Shown in pieces: positions 14,467-21,611 of a DNA stretch of 32,291 nt. Location: positions 1 to 32,291 of the forward strand of contig JAGBRZ010000136.1 in the NCBI GenBank assembly GCA_017632155.1. The letters run 5' to 3'. The notes under the pieces are model-generated. The model was given only the letters and a program-made list of their open reading frames with translations, made no database searches and was not told the origin of the DNA. Each line of letters starts with the position of its first letter. The first letter of the stretch is position 1. The translations under genes were made by a program, and so were the position numbers. Origin of the DNA: Clostridia bacterium (GTDB lineage Bacteria > Bacillota_A > Clostridia > Oscillospirales > CAG-272).

Positions 14467-15015
14467 TTGTATATAAATAGGAAATTGTTGGCAATAATCA
14501 TTCTGACGCTGATGATGCTCTCATCCATTTCCTGCGCGCCGACGGAGGAGGGCGGATTTTTGCGAGTCCTCGACTTGCCAGCAGTGGCGGAGATCGAGGG
14601 CGTGCGCTATGGCGTGGAGTTTGGGGCAACCCTCACTCAAAGTGCGCGCGATGCGGAGGGGATGCGCTCATCAAAGCTCAAGTTCACCGCGCCCGATGCG
14701 CTTGCGGGCATTTGCGTTGAGTATTCCTGCGGGGTATGGGGCGCCTCGCTTGGTGAGATCTCATTTTCGGGACTCTCCGCCGAAAAGCTCGGCGCGCCGA
14801 TAGCGGCTTTTTTGCCCGATGGCGAGGTCATCGCGGCAGAAAAAGTGACCGGCGCGGGCGGTGAGGCGCAAACGAGGATATGCCTGCAAAGCGGGACGTC
14901 GATTTACGAATACATCATTGACAGCAAAAGCGGATTGCCGACCGCAGTCACGGAAACGACCGCGGCAGGCGAAAAAATAATGGAAATCAAGATCAAAAAA
15001 TATGAAATGAAATAG
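14467..15015 (+). CDS. Lipoprotein of unknown function, TTG start
   Basis: I place the start at the TTG at 14467, because a strong GAGGGGAG site lies at 14452-14459 with 7-base spacing and the resulting N-terminus (MYINRKLLAIIILTLMM, then LSSISC, Cys23) is a clean lipoprotein signal. An in-frame ATG at 14422 would add 15 residues, put the signal in the middle and has no ribosome binding site. The mature part is about 160 residues, beta-rich, with the phrases RYGVEFGATLTQ and EYIIDSKSGLPTAVTE; the latter resembles lipid-carrier-type lipoproteins (LolA-like), but I cannot name a family. The SleB-like hydrolase gene begins 11 bases later, so the two proteins are co-expressed and may act together at the wall. 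Confidence 0.72.
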   Translation: MYINRKLLAIIILTLMMLSSISCAPTEEGGFLRVLDLPAVAEIEGVRYGVEFGATLTQSARDAEGMRSSKLKFTAPDALAGICVEYSCGVWGASLGEISFSGLSAEKLGAPIAAFLPDGEVIAAEKVTGAGGEAQTRICLQSGTSIYEYIIDSKSGLPTAVTETTAAGEKIMEIKIKKYEMK

Positions 15016-15026
15016 GAGAAAAAGCT

Positions 15027-15986
15027 ATGCACAAGCAATTTTTATCAACGGCATTCGCATCGATCCTGGCACTTGCCATCATGACGGGCGTTGTCATGCC
15101 CGAAGCGAAGGGCGAAGTGCCGCCCGAAACCTCTTATGAGGTCACCGAAACGCCCGAAACCGAGCCGCCCGCATCCGAAACTGAAGCTCCCGAGACCGAA
15201 GAGGAAACCCTTCCCGAAACAGAACCCGAGGAAACCGAGCCGGAGGAAGAAGAAATCCTGCTCGCGCCGACTCTGCCCGAGGGCGCCGAGTCACTTTCGC
15301 TCTACATAAACGGCAGAGCGATCGGCAAGGGATTTGCATTTCAGCACGAGGGCGAGATCTGGCTCCCCATCGAGGGCTTTTGCGCGCTCTTTTCAAGTGG
15401 GAGCATCACGGGCGAGGCGGGGAAATGCTATATCGAGTCGGGTGACCGACTGATTCCTTGCTCAAAGAGCGATTCGGCAGTCACCGTGCGCGACTACGGC
15501 GTGCTTTGTGCGCCCATCGAGGCTCTTATGTCGGCGGCGGGATTGCGCTCAACCGAGATCGTGGGGGATGAAATATGCATTTGGGGCGTGCCGACCTTCC
15601 CCGAAGCCGACGACGTGTATAGCTACGAGGACCTTTATTGGCTCGCGCGCATAATCTCCGCCGAGGCTCGCGGCGAGCCCTTCATCGGTCAGCTTGCCGT
15701 GGGAACCGTAGTCATCAACCGCACACGAAGCGACTATTATCCCGACACGATCTATAAAGTCATCTTCGACAAGGTCGGCGGCACGCAGTTCACGCCCGCC
15801 TCGACGGGCAGCGTCTACCGCGAGCCCACCGAATCGAGCGTCATCGCCGCAAAACTCTGCCTCGAAGGATTTTCGCTCGACCCGAACATTCTGTTTTTCT
15901 TCAACAGCAGCATCGCCGCCGGCAGCTGGATCACCGCCAACCGCGAATACACAATGACCGTCGGACGGCACGATTTTTATTCCTGA
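15027..15986 (+). CDS. SleB-like cell-wall hydrolase
   Basis: A 319-residue exported protein: signal peptide (MHKQFLSTAFASILALAIMT), a Pro/Glu/Thr linker to about residue 78, a domain at about 85-185 of the copper-amine-oxidase-like type (SLYINGRAIGKGFAFQHEGEIWLPI), then a C-terminal Hydrolase_2/SleB domain from about 200. The latter shows LARIISAEARGEP with the expected catalytic Glu, VGTVVINRTRS and QFTPASTGSVY. Such domains cut peptidoglycan, in sporeformers often cortex during germination. YpeB, the usual SleB partner, is not here. Start supported by an AGGAG site. The last 54 codons (15822-15986) are repeated almost exactly at 18586-18750. Confidence 0.88.
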   Translation: MHKQFLSTAFASILALAIMTGVVMPEAKGEVPPETSYEVTETPETEPPASETEAPETEEETLPETEPEETEPEEEEILLAPTLPEGAESLSLYINGRAIGKGFAFQHEGEIWLPIEGFCALFSSGSITGEAGKCYIESGDRLIPCSKSDSAVTVRDYGVLCAPIEALMSAAGLRSTEIVGDEICIWGVPTFPEADDVYSYEDLYWLARIISAEARGEPFIGQLAVGTVVINRTRSDYYPDTIYKVIFDKVGGTQFTPASTGSVYREPTESSVIAAKLCLEGFSLDPNILFFFNSSIAAGSWITANREYTMTVGRHDFYS

Positions 15987-16024
15987 AAAACTATTGCATC
16001 GCGCTTCGGTATCCCGAAATAACC

Positions 16025-16053
16025 TTGATTTTTTACGATTTTTGTGGTATAAT
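16025..16053 (+). promoter_or_regulatory. Promoter of the GH95 gene
   Basis: TTGATT (16025-16030), 17-base spacer, TATAAT (16048-16053) preceded by TGG (extended -10), 31 bases before the start. No catabolite-type operator is obvious in the short leader. Confidence 0.7.
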
Positions 16054-16084
16054 TGTTAAAAAGGTATATTGGGGAGCGTATGTC

Positions 16085-18277
16085 ATGAATGAACTGTTCT
16101 ATTTAAGAAGCGCCGAAGATTTTCAGGAATCGCTTGTTCTCGGCAACGGTCGCCTCGGTGCCGTAGTCTATGGCGGGGTGAACGAGGACGTGTATGCCCT
16201 GAACGATGACACGCTGTGGTCGGGTTATCCTCGCAAAATGAACAAAAGCTGCGCCAAAGCATTTGATGAGGTAAGGCAGCTTGTGCTTCGGGGAGATATA
16301 AAATCGGCGGAAGCGCTGATGGTGGAAAATGTCTGCGGCGGACCGAGCCAATGCTATCTGCCCGCGGGAAATCTTGTGATCAAGAGCGATTTCGGCGAGG
16401 CAAAGGGCTACCGCCGCGCGTTATCGCTTGACACCGCGCTTCACACCGTCCGCTTTGACGGCTGCGCGCGCGAGGCGTTTGTTAGCTATCCCGATGACGT
16501 GCTCTGCATCCGTTACAGCGGCAAGGCTCTGCCCGAGCTTGATATTTCGCTTGACTGCTTGCTTCGCCCGACCGTGTATGTCGAGGGAGATACTCTGATG
16601 CTCGAGGGTGAGGCGCCCGGTGACGGCATCCCGAACTACATCAAGTCAGAAAATCATCATATTTACAGCGATGATCCCGCAGAGAAGGGTATGCGTTACG
16701 GCATTGGCGTGCGCGTCAAGAGCGACGGTGACGTGGCAAAGAATGATTGCTCACTCTCGGTCAGCGGTGCGAGTTGGCTCGAGGTGTATCTCACAATAAA
16801 AACAAGCTTCGCGGGATATGACCGCCATCCCTATCTTGACGGGATCGACTACAAGGGTGAAATAAAAAAGATCCTCGATTCGGCTCTCGAAAAGCCGTAT
16901 AGCGAGCTGAAACGCCGCCATATTGAGGATTACGGTGCACTTTTCAGCCGTGTCGAGCTTGAAATCGACGGCGGAAGAGAAGATCTTCCGATCGACGAAA
17001 GGCTTTTCGCGCACGCAGAGAAACCCGACCCCGCGCTTTATGCGCTGATGTATCAATTCGGGCGTTATCTTATGATATCGTCCTCGCGCCCCGGAACGCA
17101 GGCGACGAATCTGCAAGGTATCTGGAATATCTCACCCACGCCGCCCTGGAGCTGTAACTATACGGTGAACATCAACACACAGATGAACTATTGGGGCGCG
17201 TGCGGCGCGAATCTTGCGGAGTGCTGCGAGCCGCTTCATCGGTTTATTTACGACCTCGCAGAGGCGGGCGAGGAAACCGCGCGCGAGGTTTTCGGCGCGG
17301 ACGGCTTCTGCGTCAATCACAACGTCGATCTTTGGCGCGTCTGTCACCCTGTGGGTGAATGGAACAAAATAAGCGGCGTGCAATTTGGATATTTCCCGCT
17401 TGCGGGCGCGTGGCTGACACAGCATCTTTACGATTATTATCTTGAAACGAAGGATAAGGACTTCCTCGGTGGCAGAGCCTTTGATGCTATAATGGGCTCG
17501 GCGCGTTTCTGCGACAGTATGCTCATCCTGCACGGCGAAAAGCTTATCTTCAGCCCCGCGACGTCGCCCGAAAATTCCTATAAGATTGACGGGGACAAGG
17601 TCGCGCTTGCGAAATATTCGGCGATGTATCAGTCGCTCGTGCGCGACTCATTTGAAATATGCATTTCCGCTTGCAAGATCCTCCGACGCGAGCTCGAATG
17701 GGCGGAGTATCTGACAAAGCGTTTGAAGGACGTTTTGTGGCTCGAAATTCTTCCCGACGGCAGAATTGCCGAATGGGACGGCGAAAAGGACGAAAAAGAC
17801 CCAGAGCACAGGCATCTTTCGCATCTATATTCCTTCTATCCCGCAAAAAAGGTGACCGACAGCGCATTGCTTGAAGCTTGCCGCCGCTCGCTTGAGGTGC
17901 GCGGTGACGAGGGCACGGGCTGGAGCTGTGTCTGGAAGGTCTGCTTGTGGGCGATCCTCGGCGAGGGCGACCGCGCACTTGAGCTTTGCGATATGCTTTT
18001 GCGTGTCGTGAGCACCACCCGCGAGGGAAGTAAGGGAGGCGGCGTCTACCCGAACCTTCTTTGCGCTTGCCCGCCGTTTCAGATCGACGGCAACTTCGGC
18101 ATCATTGCGGCAATAAACGAAATGCTCGTGCAGACAAAGGACGGCGAGCTTTCACTCCTTCCCGCACTTCCGAAGCTTTGGAAAAACGGAAAAGTCAAGG
18201 GCATGCGCGCAGGAGGCAAGACGGTGAACATAGAATGGCGCGCCGGCAAGATAGTCGATTCCTCCATCGTTGATTAA
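16085..18277 (+). CDS. GH95 family glycoside hydrolase, probable alpha-L-fucosidase
   Basis: A 730-residue protein of family GH95, known for inverting 1,2-alpha-L-fucosidases (some members act on galactose residues). Evidence: the N-terminal LVLGNGRLGAVVYGG followed by LNDDTLWSG, the central SSRPGTQATNLQGIWN, the NYTVNINTQMNYWGACGANL active-site strand with the two asparagines, SPENSY (Glu of the acid pair), HRHLSHLYSFYP, and FQIDGNFGIIAAINEM with the catalytic-site Asp. No signal peptide, so the enzyme is probably intracellular and acts on imported oligosaccharide. Start 16085 has a GGGGAG site 9 bases upstream; the longer frame starts within the promoter. Length is slightly short for the family. 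It is monocistronic with a strong terminator. Confidence 0.92.
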   Translation: MNELFYLRSAEDFQESLVLGNGRLGAVVYGGVNEDVYALNDDTLWSGYPRKMNKSCAKAFDEVRQLVLRGDIKSAEALMVENVCGGPSQCYLPAGNLVIKSDFGEAKGYRRALSLDTALHTVRFDGCAREAFVSYPDDVLCIRYSGKALPELDISLDCLLRPTVYVEGDTLMLEGEAPGDGIPNYIKSENHHIYSDDPAEKGMRYGIGVRVKSDGDVAKNDCSLSVSGASWLEVYLTIKTSFAGYDRHPYLDGIDYKGEIKKILDSALEKPYSELKRRHIEDYGALFSRVELEIDGGREDLPIDERLFAHAEKPDPALYALMYQFGRYLMISSSRPGTQATNLQGIWNISPTPPWSCNYTVNINTQMNYWGACGANLAECCEPLHRFIYDLAEAGEETAREVFGADGFCVNHNVDLWRVCHPVGEWNKISGVQFGYFPLAGAWLTQHLYDYYLETKDKDFLGGRAFDAIMGSARFCDSMLILHGEKLIFSPATSPENSYKIDGDKVALAKYSAMYQSLVRDSFEICISACKILRRELEWAEYLTKRLKDVLWLEILPDGRIAEWDGEKDEKDPEHRHLSHLYSFYPAKKVTDSALLEACRRSLEVRGDEGTGWSCVWKVCLWAILGEGDRALELCDMLLRVVSTTREGSKGGGVYPNLLCACPPFQIDGNFGIIAAINEMLVQTKDGELSLLPALPKLWKNGKVKGMRAGGKTVNIEWRAGKIVDSSIVD

Positions 18278-18282
18278 AAAAC

Positions 18283-18320
18283 AAAACCGGACCGATCAAA
18301 CTGATCGGTCCGGTTTTTTC
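18283..18320 (+). terminator. Intrinsic terminator after GH95 gene
   Basis: Perfect 16-bp stem (18283-18298 with 18302-18317) with a 3-base loop and a T-run on the plus strand; its A-run also makes it bidirectional. The core CGGACCGAT is shared with the carD terminator at 19613-19648, suggesting it came with the carD fragment next to it. Confidence 0.85.
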
Positions 18321-18321
18321 A

Positions 18322-18585
18322 TTATAATTCCGATACACCTTCGGTAACTATGCGATGTATATCCTCGCGGCAAATGCCGAGGACGGTGGAAAGCTCACCG
18401 TAAAGGCAGGTTTTTGCGGTATGTTCGAAATCGTTGTCCATGTCGGGAACACGGCGGCGGGTGCGGCGGAAGAGCTCGCGGCGCGCGCGAACGTTGATTA
18501 TTTTGACAAATCCTTCCGGATTGCCCTCGCGTATGGTTTCGCGGTAAGCATCCTTGCGGTGCTTTTCAATGGCAACAGAAACCTT
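18322..18585 (-). pseudogene. 5'-truncated carD copy (C-terminal half only)
   Basis: The minus strand encodes the last 87 residues of a CarD-like protein, KVSVAIEKHRKDAYRET onward, nearly identical to the C-terminal half of the protein encoded at 19656-20162. Over the compared 18351-18585 stretch I see two silent base changes and one in-frame 3-base deletion (Lys-Thr to Asn). The extreme C-terminus differs (TEGVSEL instead of TESILEEN). The N-terminal CarD domain, promoter and ribosome binding site are absent: homology stops sharply at 18585, where a piece of the SleB-like gene begins in the opposite direction. An open frame runs through the junction to 18735, but its first 50 residues are antisense to the hydrolase piece and are unlikely to be a real protein. 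Confidence 0.8.
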
Positions 18586-18750
18586 GAGCCCACCGAATCG
18601 AGCATCATCGCCGCAAAACTCTGCCTTGAAGGATTTTCGCTCGATCCGAACATTCTGTTTTTCTTCAACAGCAGCATCGCCGCCGGCAGCTGGATCACCG
18701 CCAACCGCGAATACACAATGACCGTCGGACGGCACGATTTTTATTCATAA
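18586..18750 (+). pseudogene. 5'-truncated SleB-like hydrolase copy (last 54 codons)
   Basis: 165 bases aligned without gaps to 15822-15986, the end of the SleB-like gene. Five bases differ: one Val to Ile change, three silent changes and TGA to TAA in the stop codon. There is no start codon, signal peptide or catalytic Glu, so the piece cannot make a hydrolase. A plus-strand open frame from 18355 reads through the antisense of the carD fragment into this piece, giving a 131-codon chimera that could be miscalled as a gene. Confidence 0.8.
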
Positions 18751-18751
18751 C

Positions 18752-18784
18752 AAATATCGGACAGCAGATCGCTGTCCGATATTT
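18752..18784. terminator. Bidirectional hairpin terminator
   Basis: 14-bp perfect stem (18752-18765 with 18771-18784), loop AGATC, AT-rich outer part with short T/A runs. It sits between the hydrolase fragment and the convergent lipoprotein gene and should end the latter's transcript. Confidence 0.75.
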
Positions 18785-18788
18785 CTTA

Positions 18789-19580
18789 TTATTTAGCCGT
18801 ATAAGCGTTATAAGCCGCTTCGAGAAGCGCATCCGAAAGGATTCCCTTGTCGTATGCATCTTTCATTGAATACACGCCTTTTCCGTCGCAGACTCTCATA
18901 GTTCTTCCGCTGGGATATTCAAATGTAAAGCCACCAATCGTGTGGCTTTCGAGGGTTTGTATATACATAAGCCCGGGCTCGTCAAGAAATCCGACGTAAA
19001 CTCCGTCTGCCTTGGCGTAGCATTCGATGCGGTAATAAGCCATTCTCTTGCTTGAACTTTCGTTATTTGCCATAATCGTTTGCGCAATTTTGACCATCTC
19101 ATCGTCGGTCAAAACAACGGGCCCCGTAGATGTCGGCGGAGTGTTCAGAAGATCGATCGGGGGCTCTGTTTCAATCTCGATAGGGTAGCAGAGCGCGTGT
19201 ACGGCAGAAAGCATGGGCGCGCTTATCACATTTTTAACATAATAAGCATCATAAAGAGAGAAGATCTTTCCGTCTGCAATGACCGAAAGTGCGGAATTTT
19301 CGGGAAAATTGAATATATACTTCTCAACGGTGACGCTTTTTATGCCGTCCGGCTCAACACCTTCCTCAATAATTCGGCAAATGAAAACTCCGTCATACTT
19401 GCCGTAGCATTCAATAACGTAATTTCCGATATCTTTATTATTCCTTTTTACTGCACGGGCGATATCTCTGATCTCATTTTGATCAAGTGAGATCGGCCCC
19501 GATGCTGTCGGAAGCTCACCGCAAGATGAAAGTATGATCGCGCTCAATAATAAAACTGCAAGAGCGATAAGTTTTTTCAT
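18789..19580 (-). CDS. Lipoprotein with two copies of one domain
   Basis: A 263-residue lipoprotein (MKKLIALAVLLLSAIILSSC, Cys20) made of two similar units of about 105 residues, roughly 27-131 and 154-258. Unit 1 starts GPISLDQNEIRDIARAVK, unit 2 GPVVLTDDEMVKIAQTIM; both go on with Y-x-IECY-x-K-x-DGV, an F-x-FP/EYP strand, a DGK-x-(F/Y)S-(L/M)-x-DAY block and a final helix ending in a Tyr. The linker (EIETEPPIDLLNTPPTS) is proline-rich. I do not know the family; DGK-x-YS-x-x-DAY looks like a small surface-binding fold. It has a full GGAGG site 5 bases before the start. It stands between the carD terminator and the chimeric scar as a single-gene unit. Confidence 0.8.
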   Translation of the reverse strand: MKKLIALAVLLLSAIILSSCGELPTASGPISLDQNEIRDIARAVKRNNKDIGNYVIECYGKYDGVFICRIIEEGVEPDGIKSVTVEKYIFNFPENSALSVIADGKIFSLYDAYYVKNVISAPMLSAVHALCYPIEIETEPPIDLLNTPPTSTGPVVLTDDEMVKIAQTIMANNESSSKRMAYYRIECYAKADGVYVGFLDEPGLMYIQTLESHTIGGFTFEYPSGRTMRVCDGKGVYSMKDAYDKGILSDALLEAAYNAYTAK

Positions 19581-19605
19581 TTTGTCCTCCTGTATTTCTG
19601 TGGTT

Positions 19606-19648
19606 TAAAAAACGGACCGATTGGCAAATTTTTTGTCAGATCGGTCCG
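19606..19648 (-). terminator. Intrinsic terminator of carD
   Basis: Minus strand: stem CGGACCGAT/ATCGGTCCG (19640-19648 with 19613-19621), 18-base loop, then a run of six T. It lies 8 bases after the carD stop. Confidence 0.75.
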
Positions 19649-19655
19649 TGTGTGT

Positions 19656-20162
19656 TTAGTTTTCTTCAAGAATACTTTCGGTGATAATGCGATGTATATC
19701 CTCGCGGCAAATGCCGAGGACGGTGGAAAGCTCACCGTAAAGGCAGGTTTTTGCGGTATGTTCAAAATCGTTGTCCATGTCGGGAACACGGCGGCGGGTA
19801 CGGCGGAAGAGCTCGCGGCGCGCGCGAACGGTTTTGATTATTTTGACAAATCCTTCCGGATTGCCCTCGCGTATGGTTTCGCGGTAAGCATCCTTGCGGT
19901 GCTTTTCAATGGCAACAGAAACCTTTTCAATGCTTCCAATGCGCGCAAGCAAAGCCTCCGCCTCATCTTTTGAGATAAGCGAACGCATAACGACCTGCGT
20001 ATTGTCCACGGGAGTGTAGATAACAAGAGTAGAATTCTCTGCGATTGGGGTAAGCTTATAAAAGCTTCGCGTATCGTTTGAATCAAAGGGGGACGCGCAT
20101 ATTTCACTAACGCGGCACACGCCGTTAGTGCCGTAAAACAGCAGATCTCCTATGTTAAACAT
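19656..20162 (-). CDS. CarD/CdnL-family transcription regulator
   Basis: A 168-residue protein. The N-terminal part (MFNIGDLLFYGTNGVCRV, residues about 1-65) is the CarD/TRCF RNA-polymerase-interaction domain, with the SFYKLTP and TLVIYTPVDN strands; the C-terminal half is the helical domain (ALLARIGSIEKVSV to the end) with a basic patch RARRELFRRTRRR. CarD proteins bind the RNA polymerase beta subunit and stabilise open promoter complexes, affecting rRNA and other genes. The start at 20162 has an AAGGAG site and a near-consensus promoter at 20204-20232. Its 3' half is duplicated at 18322-18585. Confidence 0.88.
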   Translation of the reverse strand: MFNIGDLLFYGTNGVCRVSEICASPFDSNDTRSFYKLTPIAENSTLVIYTPVDNTQVVMRSLISKDEAEALLARIGSIEKVSVAIEKHRKDAYRETIREGNPEGFVKIIKTVRARRELFRRTRRRVPDMDNDFEHTAKTCLYGELSTVLGICREDIHRIITESILEEN

Positions 20163-20203
20163 TTTTTACTCCTTCAGGGGCAAATTTAAACATTCATACA
20201 TAT

Positions 20204-20232
20204 ATTATACACTAAAAAATCGAATTTGTCAA
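20204..20232 (-). promoter_or_regulatory. Consensus promoter of carD
   Basis: Minus strand TTGACA (20227-20232), 17-base spacer, TATAAT (20204-20209), about 40 bases ahead of the start. Confidence 0.85.
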
Positions 20233-20266
20233 ACAGTTTATTCGCAAAAAATTGTAAATTCTGCGA

Positions 20267-20743
20267 TCAATTCATATTTTTGAGCCTGTCAAGCGTGTTC
20301 TGAAGGATAATTTCGGCTGAAAGGCTGTCAATGATATTCTTGCGCTTGCCCCCGCGCGTGTCGGTTTCGTTGAGGTAGCGCGAGGCGGCAACGGTGGTCA
20401 GTCGCTCGTCGGTCATGGCAACGGGTATCTCTGCGGCAAACGCAAGCCGACGGGCAAAATCGCGGCAACGGTCTGCGCGCGCGCCTTCACTTCCGTCCAT
20501 ATTTCGGGGAAGACCGACAACCGCGGCAACCGCGCCCTTTTCTTTTGCTATCCGTGCAACCTCGGCGGCGGTCTTATCGATTCCGCCAACCTTTACGTTG
20601 CCGATTCCCGAGGCGAGAAAGCGCGAGGCGTCGCTGATCGCAAGGCCTGTCCGCACCTCTCCGAAGTCAACGGAAAGGATGCGCCCACGGGTGTTTTTCA
20701 GTTCTTTGACGTCGGCAATTGCGACAGCATCGTATTCGGACAT
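20267..20743 (-). CDS. ruvX: Putative Holliday junction resolvase / pre-16S rRNA nuclease
   Basis: YqgF/RuvX family nuclease with an RNase H-like fold, implicated in maturing the 5' end of 16S rRNA and in resolving branched DNA. The 158-residue protein has the first acidic motif SVDFGEVRTGLAISD, the GLPRNMDGSEG loop, the second motif TDERLTT and the third acidic site IIDSLSAEIILQ. It has a short N-terminal extension of about 20 residues before the usual first strand. The start at 20743 has an AAAGGA site at the right distance and lies inside the AraC gene, giving a 46-base overlap. Last gene of the operon that begins at 24374; no clear terminator is visible before carD's promoter region. Confidence 0.9.
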   Translation of the reverse strand: MSEYDAVAIADVKELKNTRGRILSVDFGEVRTGLAISDASRFLASGIGNVKVGGIDKTAAEVARIAKEKGAVAAVVGLPRNMDGSEGARADRCRDFARRLAFAAEIPVAMTDERLTTVAASRYLNETDTRGGKRKNIIDSLSAEIILQNTLDRLKNMN

Positions 20744-21609
20744 TGTTGTTTTCCTTTAATATAATAGATTGGGAGAAGTGAAGCGCCGTCGGTACGGGTC
20801 GCGCCCTCGCGGCGGAATTCGCTGGGTGTTATACCGCGGAATTTGACAAACGCGCGGTTGAAGGTTCGAAGAGTCGAAAAACCGACCGCCTCCGCGATCT
20901 CGGTGATCTGCATATCCTCGCGGCGAAGCAGACGGCACGCGTGCGAGATGCGAAGCGAGTTGATATAGTCGTTGAAGCGTATGCCAAGCTTGCCCGAAAA
21001 GAGGTGCGAGATGTAATATTTGCTCAAATGAAGCTCAGCTTCAAGCATTTCAAGCGAAAGCTCCTCTGCAAAATGCTCGGAGCAGAAGCCGACGATCTCG
21101 CGCACGGCTCTCGAGTCGCCCACTCTTGGAGCGGAAAGGCTCATCATCGGGAGCAGCTTGCCGAAAAGAGCGAGCAGACAGCCGCGAATGACGGCATCGC
21201 GATAGGGGTCACCGCCCGTGTGGTGGTGTCCCGTGAAGGTGAAAAGAGTTGCCGTAAGCGCGTCGATCTCGGGGTCAAGCCCCGCACCCTTGACGAGTGC
21301 CGAGCGCGGCACCTGATTTGTGAATATCGAAAGAAATTCGGGCGTCAGATCGGGGGAAACGATGAAAAGGCGGTATTTTTCGGGCTTTTGGGTCACAAAG
21401 TAGTGCACCTGATCGGGGAAGCTGATGAAAATATCGCCCGCTTCAAGGTGAACCTCCTCCGTGTCGGCATAGCCGATGGTTTCACCCTCAAGAATTTGAA
21501 CTATTTCTATGTGATAATGAATATGCGGACTGCAATGGAGTTGGGAACGGTAATTCTTATCTCCGCGGCAGTAAAAATCTGTTGATTGGTTTTCGTATAC
21601 TGCTGCCAT
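20698..21609 (-). CDS. AraC-family transcription regulator
   Basis: A 303-residue regulator. The N-terminal cupin-like domain (HIHYHIEIVQILEG, HLEAGDIFISFPDQVHYF) would bind a small ligand, and the C-terminal region from about 190 holds the two helix-turn-helix units (LSLEMLEAELHLSKYYISHLF and ITEIAEAVGFSTLRTFNRAF, then RGITPSEFRR). After the usual end of the domain there is an extra tail of about 30 residues that overlaps the start of ruvX in another frame; this tail may come from loss of an earlier stop. The start is set at ATG 21609, two bases after the comM stop; a TTG at 21621 would overlap comM. Ligand and targets unknown; carbohydrate genes are the usual targets, and araB and GH95 are elsewhere in the window. 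Confidence 0.87.
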   Translation of the reverse strand: MAAVYENQSTDFYCRGDKNYRSQLHCSPHIHYHIEIVQILEGETIGYADTEEVHLEAGDIFISFPDQVHYFVTQKPEKYRLFIVSPDLTPEFLSIFTNQVPRSALVKGAGLDPEIDALTATLFTFTGHHHTGGDPYRDAVIRGCLLALFGKLLPMMSLSAPRVGDSRAVREIVGFCSEHFAEELSLEMLEAELHLSKYYISHLFSGKLGIRFNDYINSLRISHACRLLRREDMQITEIAEAVGFSTLRTFNRAFVKFRGITPSEFRREGATRTDGASLLPIYYIKGKQQCPNTMLSQLPTSKN

Positions 21610-21611
21610 TT

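Noticed and set aside
18355..18750. Plus-strand 131-codon chimera that could be called a gene
   Set aside because: Its first half is antisense to a carD fragment and its second half is a hydrolase tail; no ribosome binding site or promoter.
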